Source: an uncultured Flammeovirgaceae bacterium
Lineage (GTDB): Bacteria > Bacteroidota > Bacteroidia > Cytophagales > Cyclobacteriaceae
Direction of reading: 5' to 3'
Assembly: GCA_937883755.1 (NCBI GenBank)
Contig: CAKZYA010000063.1
Location: 124,001 to 188,000, forward strand
DNA length: 64,000 nt
Shown: positions 18,219 to 25,604 of the stretch, piece by piece
Position numbering within the stretch: position 1 is the first letter of the stretch
Layout of the letters: each line of letters starts with the position of its first letter
Translations under genes and position numbers: made by a program
The notes under the pieces: model-generated
Seen by the model: the letters and a program-made list of their open reading frames with translations, nothing else
What the model was told of the DNA's origin: nothing
The model's database searches: none

Positions 18219-18361
18219 CAGTTATTCTTAGCGGGAAACTCACTAATACCTCAGGCAAAATAGTTAGAGGATTCCTACGAATCCCTACTATCTTTCTATG
18301 GATCATATTTAGCAAACTACTACCTTCGTAAAGGTAAACAAGCCTTTAATTACTGGCAAAT

Positions 18362-19255
18362 ATGATTGCAAAAGAAGAAATAACTGTGTGGTTTCAGACC
18401 CTACAAGCTGATATTTGTAACGCTTTAGAAGATGCTGATGGCACTGGAAAATTTACCGCTGACGTTTGGCAACGACCGGGTGGTGGAGGTGGTACTTCTC
18501 GTGTTATTGACGATGGAAGCGTCATTGAAAAAGGTGGGGTTAATTTTTCAGCCGTATATGGTGAAACTCCCACTAAAATTCTAACCGCCCTCAACCTTGA
18601 TAAAGCTAATTTTTATGCTACTGGTGTTTCTATTGTATTACACCCTCACAATCCGTTTGTACCGATCATTCATATGAATGTCCGCTATTTTGAAATGAGC
18701 AACGGCACTTACTGGTTTGGAGGCGGTATTGACTTGACCCCTCATTACATCGACCGGGAAGATGCCCAATTTTTTCACTCCTCTCTAAAAGAAGTATGTG
18801 ATCGATTTGATCCGGCTTACTACCCAAGTTATAAAAAGTGGGCTGATGATTATTTCTACATTAAACACCGAAAGGAAACTCGGGGCATTGGCGGTATATT
18901 TTTCGATCGTCTTACTCCTAAAGATAATCAGTCGAAATCAGATATTTTCAGTTTTGTGCAGGCTGTCGGGCAAGCTTTTGCCCCGATTTATACTCATTTT
19001 ATGAATAAGAACCGAGACCTGCCTTACAACGACCAGCATAAAAAGTGGCAGTATATCAGACGTGGCCGTTATGTAGAATTTAATTTAGTATGGGATAAGG
19101 GCACTAAATTTGGGTTAGATACTGATGGTCGCACTGAGTCAATTCTAATGAGTTTACCGCCTTTTGCTGCGTGGCGATACAACTTCACCCCACCAGCAGA
19201 TAGTGCAGAAGCCTACACCATTTCGCTCTTGAATAAAGATATTAATTGGATTTAG
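18362..19255 (+). CDS. hemF: Oxygen-dependent coproporphyrinogen III oxidase
   Basis: A 297-residue cytoplasmic enzyme that converts coproporphyrinogen III to protoporphyrinogen IX using O2 in haem synthesis. Family signatures are complete: WQRPGGGGGTSRV near residue 35, HMNVRYFEM, WFGGGIDLTPHY near residue 120, RRGRYVEFNLVWDKGTKFGL and MSLPPFAAWRYNF. The length matches the family. Its product is the substrate of the HemJ-type enzyme encoded at 4999-5541. The use of HemF instead of HemN, together with the SCO and cytochrome c genes, fits an aerobic lifestyle. It appears monocistronic. Confidence 0.96.
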   Translation: MIAKEEITVWFQTLQADICNALEDADGTGKFTADVWQRPGGGGGTSRVIDDGSVIEKGGVNFSAVYGETPTKILTALNLDKANFYATGVSIVLHPHNPFVPIIHMNVRYFEMSNGTYWFGGGIDLTPHYIDREDAQFFHSSLKEVCDRFDPAYYPSYKKWADDYFYIKHRKETRGIGGIFFDRLTPKDNQSKSDIFSFVQAVGQAFAPIYTHFMNKNRDLPYNDQHKKWQYIRRGRYVEFNLVWDKGTKFGLDTDGRTESILMSLPPFAAWRYNFTPPADSAEAYTISLLNKDINWI

Positions 19256-19393
19256 CATTTATTTTCTAATATTTATAATGAAATAATTTTATAAATACAA
19301 GAAAGGTACATATATGAAAGGACTCTCTTTTACAAAAAGTCAATATTTATTCCGATTTTTGGGTATACAAAAGAAAGTATAAGGAATATCAAC

Positions 19394-20041
19394 ATGGATA
19401 ATATGGATAGAACAAAGAGCTTAACTCTTGTGAGTATACTTTGTATAGCATTTGTCTCTCCGTATCTGGGAGTAGCACTTCCTAGTTCGGATGATTTGGT
19501 CAGCAAGGGACGTATACTTTTTGAGGAAGGTTCCTATAAAGAGGCCATCATGGCTTTTAGCCAGGCTATCGAGACTAACCCATCTAATGTACAAGCCTAT
19601 TATCTCAGAGGAAAGACTAAGACTGTCTTTGAAGACTATCACGGGGCTATGAAGGATTACAATGTGGCAATTGAGAGCGATCCCAGCTTTGCTGAGGCCT
19701 ATCTTGAGCGAGGAAATGTGAAATTTGCCCTTCAAGATTATTACGGGGCTATTAAAGATTATGGGGAAGCCGTAAAACTAAATAAAAACCTGGTTCAAGC
19801 CTACTATAATCGAGGAAAAGCGCGGCGCGAGCTACAAGTTTACGAAGATGCTATTAATGATTTCACCAAGATTATTGAGTTGAATCCAAAGAAGCCTGAT
19901 GCTTATTACCTACGAGGCGTAATCAGAATTGAGCGAGGTTTTCATCAAGAAGGCTGCCTTGATCTTAGTAAAGCTGGTGAGCTAGGCGACTTAAAAGCCT
20001 ACGAAATCATCCGTCAAGTATGTAATAAAAGTGCTAAATAA
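19394..20041 (+). CDS. Exported TPR-repeat protein
   Basis: A 215-residue protein with an N-terminal signal-like segment (LTLVSILCIAFVSPYLGVAL) and about five tetratricopeptide repeats from residue 35 on. The repeats show G-x-x-x-F...Y-x-E-A-I-x-x-F-x-x-A-I-E-x-x-P and YYLRGK/YYNRGK spacing. The last repeat is degenerate (GCLDLSKAGELGD), a form often seen at the end of periplasmic TPR proteins. It is convergent, nine bases apart, with a DnaJ-TPR gene whose C-terminus is similar (CEDIKKA). It is probably a protein-interaction scaffold; no partner is evident. Confidence 0.85.
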   Translation: MDNMDRTKSLTLVSILCIAFVSPYLGVALPSSDDLVSKGRILFEEGSYKEAIMAFSQAIETNPSNVQAYYLRGKTKTVFEDYHGAMKDYNVAIESDPSFAEAYLERGNVKFALQDYYGAIKDYGEAVKLNKNLVQAYYNRGKARRELQVYEDAINDFTKIIELNPKKPDAYYLRGVIRIERGFHQEGCLDLSKAGELGDLKAYEIIRQVCNKSAK

Positions 20042-20050
20042 AGTACTAAC

Positions 20051-21118
20051 TTACATACAATAGGTTTTTGCCAAATCTTCAGCCTCCCCTGAATATGAGT
20101 GAGAGGCTTTTTTTATGTCCTCACAAGCTGATTCACTATCACCTCGCTTAATCTGTATTTTTGCTCGTAGCAAATACGCGTCAGCATTAAAGCCATAGCT
20201 TATGATATAGTTATTGATGTGCTGGGTAGCTTGGTGTAGCTCACCAAGTTTGTAGTAGCAGTAGGCCAACCCGTAAGTAACCTCTGCGAACTTTTTACCC
20301 TGAGTTTGCAGCCCTGTATAATACTCAATAGCTTTAGCATACTCATCTAAATCAAAGGCATAAATACTAGCAATAGTAAGGTGTAAACTATCGTAATGAG
20401 GCCAAAGTGCTAACGCTTTGGTAAGTTGATCAATAGCTCCGTAGAAATCAGCACTACCCCGTAGATTCAGACCTTTCTGATACAGTAATTGTACTTTCTC
20501 ACCGTCAGAATCAGCAAACTCTAAGCCACGATCTATATACTCAATAGCATAGCTAAACTGACCGTATTCCTCGCTCAGAATGGTACTGGCTAACAGACAA
20601 GCTTCCACATTTTTGCCTCCGAAATCGAGTATAGATCGCTCTAGACTATTGAGAGCAGCATAGTACTGTTCGGTCTGATAGTATTCTAATCCTTTATCGT
20701 AGTGATACGCCGAAGAGTAACTTGATAAAGCTACTGGAAATAAAAAGATAGAAGCTACTATGACTAAAACTAGCCCCGTCATACCTATGTACGTCAATTT
20801 TGAGTAGTAAACTGATACTGGTGAACGATAGGTATATTGAGGTTGAGAAGGTGCTGCGTACCTACGAGCTTTTTGAGATTTTTCATCCTCATATAGCCCT
20901 AGTAATAATGATAAATCGTAAGATGCTTTTTTATCGACATTCGAAAGAACGTTATAAGCCTCACTAATCAGCTTGAACATTTCTTCTTTATCCTTATCAC
21001 CCGCATTTGCATCGGGGTGATAACGCTTTGCCAATTGACGATAAGCAAACTTTACATCTTCTGAAGAGGCATTATAGCCTACATCCAATACTTGATAGTA
21101 ATCTTGGTAACTCTCCAT
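20051..21118 (-). CDS. Membrane-anchored DnaJ-domain protein with TPR repeats
   Basis: A 355-residue protein with a J domain at residues 5-68 (His34-Pro35-Asp36, LAKRYHPDANAG) that would stimulate a DnaK ATPase. A Tyr/Ser/Pro-rich linker leads to one membrane span at about residues 109-131 (IGMTGLVLVIVASIFLFPVA) and then about six TPR-like repeats to the C-terminus. The glycine-rich and zinc-finger regions of true DnaJ are absent. The topology suggests a cytoplasmic J domain and periplasmic TPR repeats, or both on one side if the segment is a re-entrant anchor. It follows dprA after 27 bases and may share a message with merR and dprA. Confidence 0.85.
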   Translation of the reverse strand: MESYQDYYQVLDVGYNASSEDVKFAYRQLAKRYHPDANAGDKDKEEMFKLISEAYNVLSNVDKKASYDLSLLLGLYEDEKSQKARRYAAPSQPQYTYRSPVSVYYSKLTYIGMTGLVLVIVASIFLFPVALSSYSSAYHYDKGLEYYQTEQYYAALNSLERSILDFGGKNVEACLLASTILSEEYGQFSYAIEYIDRGLEFADSDGEKVQLLYQKGLNLRGSADFYGAIDQLTKALALWPHYDSLHLTIASIYAFDLDEYAKAIEYYTGLQTQGKKFAEVTYGLAYCYYKLGELHQATQHINNYIISYGFNADAYLLRAKIQIKRGDSESACEDIKKASHSYSGEAEDLAKTYCM

Positions 21119-21145
21119 AGCTCAATTCTTTCCTGCTTTGCCTAT

Positions 21146-22291
21146 TCATACTGCCCGTAATTGATACCTGTTTCCGGGACAGGCCCGTACATATTGCTTA
21201 AATTCCAGGTTAAGTAGTACTGCTGCTAGCTGCGAGATTGATAGTTGAGTATACCAGCTAATTTTATCTAATAGTAGCCCATCGGGATACTGAGTAAGTA
21301 TTTTATAAACTTTCTGTTCGTCTTCGTTTAATTCTTCCGGCTGCTTAGGTAATTTCAATTGTGATGCTGAGAAATTCTTTTCGTCTTCCAAATCCCAGTT
21401 AAGCATAGCGGCTATGTCTTCGCCCTGATGTAGCAAATGGGCTTTATGCTGCTGAATTAACTGATTGCACCCCTGTGAGTAAGTATGATGGATATTACCC
21501 GGCACAGCAAAAACCTCCCGATCGTAATCATTTGCCAAATCAGCCGTAATTAATGCGCCTCCTTTAGTCGCTGCTTCTACCACTACTACCGCATCAGCCA
21601 GACCTGCAATAATACGGTTACGAGCTGGGAATTTTCTTGCTTCAGGTTTCGTCCCTAGAGGATTTTCAGTTAATAATCCACCATTTTTCGTCAACTTCTC
21701 AGCATCTTTACGATGGATTGCTGGGTAGACCTGATCCATACCGTTGGCCATCACTGCTACGGTAGGCAATCCGTACTGTATCGCCATGCGGTGAGCGTGA
21801 ATATCGATTCCGTAAGCTAACCCACTCACAACCAAAACGTTATATTTAGTCAACGTAGCAATGATTTTCTCTACGGCGTCTAATCCGTAAGAAGTAGCTT
21901 GACGAGTTCCAACAATACTAACTACCCGTCGGTAATTTAAGTCAGTAGTGCCTTTGTAATATAGGGTTAAAGGAATATCATAAATATGGCGCAAACGCTC
22001 GGGGTAATCAGGGTGCTCAAAGGTAAGAATACGTATTCCTTGTTGGCGGCAACGCTCTATCTCTTTATGAGCTTGTTCCAGCAGATACTGGTGAGTCTTT
22101 AGTGAATTAATCGTTTTAGGGCCAATGCCTGGAATACGACTTAAATAGTGAGATTTATCGCGAAAGACGGCTTCAGCCGAGCCACAGTGATTGATCAACT
22201 GGCGAGCAGTGGCTCCACCGATCATGGGAGTCATACTAAGGGCTATAGTATAAGCTGCCTTGCTAGTTGTATCGTTCACACCTAATGTCAC
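21146..22291 (-). CDS. dprA: DNA-processing protein DprA
   Basis: A 381-residue protein that in other bacteria loads RecA on incoming single-stranded DNA during natural transformation. An N-terminal helix-hairpin-helix (SRIPGIGPKTINSL) precedes the Rossmann-type DprA domain, which has VSIVGTRQATSYG, VVSGLAYGIDIHAH, the FPARNRIIAGLADAVVVVEA core and KGGALITADLA. A C-terminal winged-helix-like segment (LLLDKISWYTQLSISQLAAVL) completes it. The start is GTG at 22291, whose first base is the last base of the upstream MerR-type gene's stop. This overlap indicates translational coupling. Confidence 0.95.
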   Translation of the reverse strand: MTLGVNDTTSKAAYTIALSMTPMIGGATARQLINHCGSAEAVFRDKSHYLSRIPGIGPKTINSLKTHQYLLEQAHKEIERCRQQGIRILTFEHPDYPERLRHIYDIPLTLYYKGTTDLNYRRVVSIVGTRQATSYGLDAVEKIIATLTKYNVLVVSGLAYGIDIHAHRMAIQYGLPTVAVMANGMDQVYPAIHRKDAEKLTKNGGLLTENPLGTKPEARKFPARNRIIAGLADAVVVVEAATKGGALITADLANDYDREVFAVPGNIHHTYSQGCNQLIQQHKAHLLHQGEDIAAMLNWDLEDEKNFSASQLKLPKQPEELNEDEQKVYKILTQYPDGLLLDKISWYTQLSISQLAAVLLNLEFKQYVRACPGNRYQLRAV

Positions 22292-22629
22292 TATTCCATT
22301 TTTTGCTTTAAATCAATTAAAAAAGAACGGACCTCTTTTAAGGTATCAAGCATATCCATAGTGTCTTTAGTAGCTTGAGTACCGCTTTTCAGTTTATCTT
22401 TCGCTCCTTGCAATGTATACCCTTTCTCTTTTACCAAGTGGTAAACCAGCTTCACCTTCTCTATATCTTCTCGGGTAAATTGGCGTTTACCATTTCTATT
22501 TTTCCGAGGGTTGATAATATCAAACTCCCCTTCCCAGAAACGAATTTGCGAAGCAGCAACATCCAGTTGTTTGGCTACTTCTCCAATAGAGAAATACTTT
22601 TTTTCAATTTCCTTTTCTTTGTAAGACAT
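22291..22629 (-). CDS. MerR-family transcriptional regulator
   Basis: A 112-residue protein with a MerR-type helix-turn-helix at about residues 10-80 (YFSIGEVAKQLDVAASQIRFWE, GKRQFTREDIEKVKLVYHLV, GYTLQGAKDKL). A short C-terminal helix (TLKEVRSFLIDLKQK) probably mediates dimer formation, and no metal- or drug-binding domain follows. It overlaps dprA by one base. The pairing of a short MerR protein with dprA recurs, as far as I recall, in Bacteroidota genomes. The effector is unknown. Confidence 0.92.
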   Translation of the reverse strand: MSYKEKEIEKKYFSIGEVAKQLDVAASQIRFWEGEFDIINPRKNRNGKRQFTREDIEKVKLVYHLVKEKGYTLQGAKDKLKSGTQATKDTMDMLDTLKEVRSFLIDLKQKME

Positions 22630-23068
22630 AGCATTTTCAGTAAATACCTGATCTTGCCACTATCATTGCAGCAGCTAAGTTAGCAAAATATTGGTATAAT
22701 TCATAAAATAGTTAAAAAAAATATATAATTATTACATATTTATTCTATCACATCTTGCGTTTTCATTTTCACCTACATAGAAAACTTCTCAAGACGAATC
22801 TAAACCAGTTTGCACAAACCTCATATTGCCATCGCAAGTTGTATAATATTCATAATCAACAACTTACATCGTAAATACATCTACTACATTTTTGTAATGA
22901 CACTTTTTTGTCAAACTTATCGTACGCTTGAAAGCAGCAGCTTGAAAAAAAGTGTAATATTCCGTGAAGCTTACTTTCGTAAGATATGCCAGAATCTACA
23001 AATTAAACAGAGATATATCTGCTTATCGATAAGAAAATTATTCCGAATCATAGCGTGGTGACGCTACA
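22630..23068. other. Intergenic region upstream of the MerR-type gene
   Basis: A 439-base AT-rich gap between two minus-strand units. An 83-codon plus-strand reading frame at 22810-23061 has no recognisable domain and an unusual composition, so I do not call it. A 7-base inverted repeat (AAGTTGT at 22836-22842, ACAACTT at 22859-22865) is weak. I see nothing else. Confidence 0.4.
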
Positions 23069-24808
23069 TTACTTCAACTGCATATCTTCAATGATTGACT
23101 CTACTTTTTTACCAAGCTGATCCCATTTCTGAGCGAACTCTGACCGATCAGAAAGGGCATCATTAACACTAAAATAGAATTTGATTTTGGGTTCCGTTCC
23201 TGATGGGCGAGCTGATACTTTAGTGCCCTTCTCAGTAAAAAATTGCAGCACGTTCGATTCTGGGAAGTTAATTGGACGCTGAGTATCGGAAGCTGTATCC
23301 GTTTCGGTACCTCGTAAGTAATCAACGATTGTTATTACTTTTTCTCCAATAATTGCTTGGGGCGGATTTTCTCGCAGCTCACGCATCATTTGGCGAATTT
23401 CTTCTACCCCACTCTTGCCTTTTTTAGTTAGAGAAACCAGTGACTCGCGATACAGGCCAAAATGTTCGTAAGTTTCTAGCAGAAAATCGTACAGGCTCAT
23501 GCCTTGGTCTTTCACATAGGCTGTCATCTCGGCAATCATAGCGCAGGAAGCTACCGCATCTTTATCACGCACAAAATCACCAATCAGATAGCCGTAGCTC
23601 TCCTCTCCTCCACCAATAAAGGTTTGCTGACCTTCTTTATCTTTAATTAGCGCAGCAATGTATTTGAAACCAGTAAGGGTATCATAACAATCTACTTCGT
23701 AGTACTCAGCTACCTTACGAATGAGTTCAGTGGTCACAATAGTCTTAGCAACAAACTGTTTACCATCCAGCTTTCCAGCTTCTTTCCATTTCTTGAGCAA
23801 GTAATGGACGAGCATACTTCCGGCCTGATTACCATTTAGTATCTCAAATTCGCCGTTGAGGTTTTTGGCAGCAATACCCACCCGATCAGCATCTGGGTCA
23901 GTGCCCATAACCAGGTCAGCATCCATTTCAGTAGCTTGGCGAATAGCAATGCTGAGGGCTTCGCTTTCTTCAGGATTAGGATACACCACCGTAGGAAAGT
24001 CTCCGTTGCCATCGGGCTCAGCTTGCTCCTCCACTACATGTACATTAGTAAAACCTAATTTTTCCAAAACAGGCGGCACCAAGGTCACGCCTGTTCCGTG
24101 AATCGGGGTAAAGACAATCTTCAGATCATGCTGATTCTTAATAGCTTCCGGTGAAAGCGACAATGCTTTAATATCATTTAGGTACTGGTTGTCAATATCA
24201 GTCCCAACCATCTTCACCTTCGTATCATCTCGGTCAAATTTTACGGCTTCTAGTCCTTCAATAGCATCTACTTCTTCAATCACATTCTTATCGTGAGGAG
24301 GCACTAGCTGGGCACCATCGTTCCAGTAGGCTTTGTAGCCATTATATTCTTTTGGGTTATGCGAAGCCGTTAAAACCACCCCACTGTGGCAGTCTAGTTG
24401 ACGGATCGCATAAGAAAGTTCGGGCGTAGGTCGCAAGCCATCGAAAAAATAAACCTGAATACCGTTAGCTGAAAATACATCAGCGGTTACTTCAGCAAAG
24501 TAGCGGCTGTTGTTCCGACTATCGTGGGCGATAGCTACTCCAATTTGCTCATTCGGATACGTTTTCAGTAGGTAATTACTCAATCCTTGGGTAGCCATAC
24601 CTACCGTATATTTATTAATGCGGTTAGAGCCAACGCCCATAATTCCTCTCAAACCACCGGTGCCAAATTCTAAGTCCTTGTAAAAGGCTTCTACTAAATC
24701 AGTCTCATTATCTTGATCAAGAAGGTATTGAATTTCAGACCGGCTATCAGCATCAATCACACTGCTGTTGAGCCACTGCTCGGCTTTGGTTTTAACGGCT
24801 TGATCCAT
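23069..24808 (-). CDS. Phosphoglucomutase/phosphomannomutase-family enzyme
   Basis: A 579-residue alpha-D-phosphohexomutase of the longer, PGM2-like type. The catalytic phosphoserine is Ser149 in TASHNPKEYNG, the metal-binding loop reads GTDPDADRVG, the sugar-binding loop GGGEESYGYL and the phosphate-binding loop RPSGTEPKIKFYF. It interconverts hexose 1- and 6-phosphates (or possibly pentose phosphates, as for PGM2) in the cytoplasm. It appears monocistronic. A 14-base palindrome lies 48 bases upstream of the ATG. Which sugar is preferred cannot be told from sequence. Confidence 0.93.
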   Translation of the reverse strand: MDQAVKTKAEQWLNSSVIDADSRSEIQYLLDQDNETDLVEAFYKDLEFGTGGLRGIMGVGSNRINKYTVGMATQGLSNYLLKTYPNEQIGVAIAHDSRNNSRYFAEVTADVFSANGIQVYFFDGLRPTPELSYAIRQLDCHSGVVLTASHNPKEYNGYKAYWNDGAQLVPPHDKNVIEEVDAIEGLEAVKFDRDDTKVKMVGTDIDNQYLNDIKALSLSPEAIKNQHDLKIVFTPIHGTGVTLVPPVLEKLGFTNVHVVEEQAEPDGNGDFPTVVYPNPEESEALSIAIRQATEMDADLVMGTDPDADRVGIAAKNLNGEFEILNGNQAGSMLVHYLLKKWKEAGKLDGKQFVAKTIVTTELIRKVAEYYEVDCYDTLTGFKYIAALIKDKEGQQTFIGGGEESYGYLIGDFVRDKDAVASCAMIAEMTAYVKDQGMSLYDFLLETYEHFGLYRESLVSLTKKGKSGVEEIRQMMRELRENPPQAIIGEKVITIVDYLRGTETDTASDTQRPINFPESNVLQFFTEKGTKVSARPSGTEPKIKFYFSVNDALSDRSEFAQKWDQLGKKVESIIEDMQLK

Positions 24809-24855
24809 AAGTTAGGAATAGAAGGTTTTAGGTTAAACGATCATTAAAAAATGCT

Positions 24856-24869
24856 TGCTATTTAGCAAT
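24856..24869. promoter_or_regulatory. Short palindrome upstream of the phosphosugar mutase gene
   Basis: TTGCTATTTAGCAA is a perfect 6+6 palindrome with a two-base centre, 48-61 bases upstream of the mutase start. It could be a repressor or activator site, but chance is not excluded in AT-rich DNA. Confidence 0.25.
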
Positions 24870-24974
24870 CGCAGGGAGGGCAATTTACAAAATTTACTGG
24901 TTCGCCCACCAATTGCTCTCTTCTTTTCAGTGCTAACCTGTTGCCAAAATACGTTCACTGATAATTTATGAGAC

Positions 24975-24982
24975 TATCTTTG
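24975..24982 (+). promoter_or_regulatory. -7 element upstream of the 137-residue acidic protein
   Basis: TATCTTTG matches TAnnTTTG, 62 bases before the ATG at 25045. No good -33 element is visible. Confidence 0.3.
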
Positions 24983-25044
24983 TTTCTTCTCAGAAATGTT
25001 AAGAATTTTATACCATAAACTTTTAAGAGATAACGAACAAAGCC

Positions 25045-25458
25045 ATGAAAAACGAGGAATTGGAACAAGCCCTAATTCTCTTAGTAGAGAAAAAAAACCA
25101 ACTAGCCACCATTGATTATAACGACTCTCAGTACGATGATTTAGAAGAAGCCATTCACGATGACGAGGATAACCTGTTAGAAAAGTACGGCGACTTTCTG
25201 GAAGATATATTGGCTGACGTTCACGATGAGTTATGCCCTGATGATGATGTGTTGCTTCCCACTGCTTATTTAGCTAATAAATACGTGAAGAAGGAAGAAA
25301 ATGGCGCGGTAACCTACCAGGCTGCTGAGGGCGGAGTGATTGTAGATGTAGATGAATACCCCAACCATCTTACCCGGTTAGTATTAGTACCTGGTCCTAC
25401 CCGATTGATGTTACAGGTAGGAAAACAAAAGGAAGAAGAAGTCTGGCGATTATCTTAA
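25045..25458 (+). CDS. Conserved acidic hypothetical protein
   Basis: A 137-residue soluble protein without signal or membrane segments. The N-terminal 60 residues form an acidic helical region (QYDDLEEAIHDDEDNLLEKYG), followed by a beta-rich half (GVIVDVDEYPNHLTRLVLVPGPTRLMLQVG). It reads as a real gene: a long open frame, a -7 box upstream and a possible terminator hairpin just behind the stop. I do not recognise a named domain, though I believe similar short proteins occur in other Bacteroidota. Its function is unknown. Confidence 0.75.
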   Translation: MKNEELEQALILLVEKKNQLATIDYNDSQYDDLEEAIHDDEDNLLEKYGDFLEDILADVHDELCPDDDVLLPTAYLANKYVKKEENGAVTYQAAEGGVIVDVDEYPNHLTRLVLVPGPTRLMLQVGKQKEEEVWRLS

Positions 25459-25459
25459 A

Positions 25460-25488
25460 GTGCTCACCCCTTTTGGGTGATTTAGCAC
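25460..25488 (+). terminator. Possible terminator hairpin after the acidic protein gene
   Basis: Nested arms GTGCT/AGCAC enclose CACCC/GGGTG with a CTTTT loop, directly behind the stop at 25458. There is no long T run after it, so termination is uncertain. Confidence 0.35.
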
Positions 25489-25604
25489 CATTTAGTATTC
25501 AAACTGAAACACAATAGCTAAACATAATGTAGGGGTTATGTAAGTATAAATCGGCAATTCGGGTTTGGCCTGATAAAGCCACACCTCTATAAAATCTACT
25601 TATC

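Noticed and set aside
19314-19382. 22-codon ORF with purine-rich sequence before it, upstream of the TPR gene
   Set aside because: It is too short to judge, and purine-rich start signals carry little weight in Bacteroidota.
22810-23061. 83-codon plus-strand reading frame
   Set aside because: It has no recognisable domain, an Ile/Tyr/Cys-rich composition of random AT-rich sequence and no promoter match.
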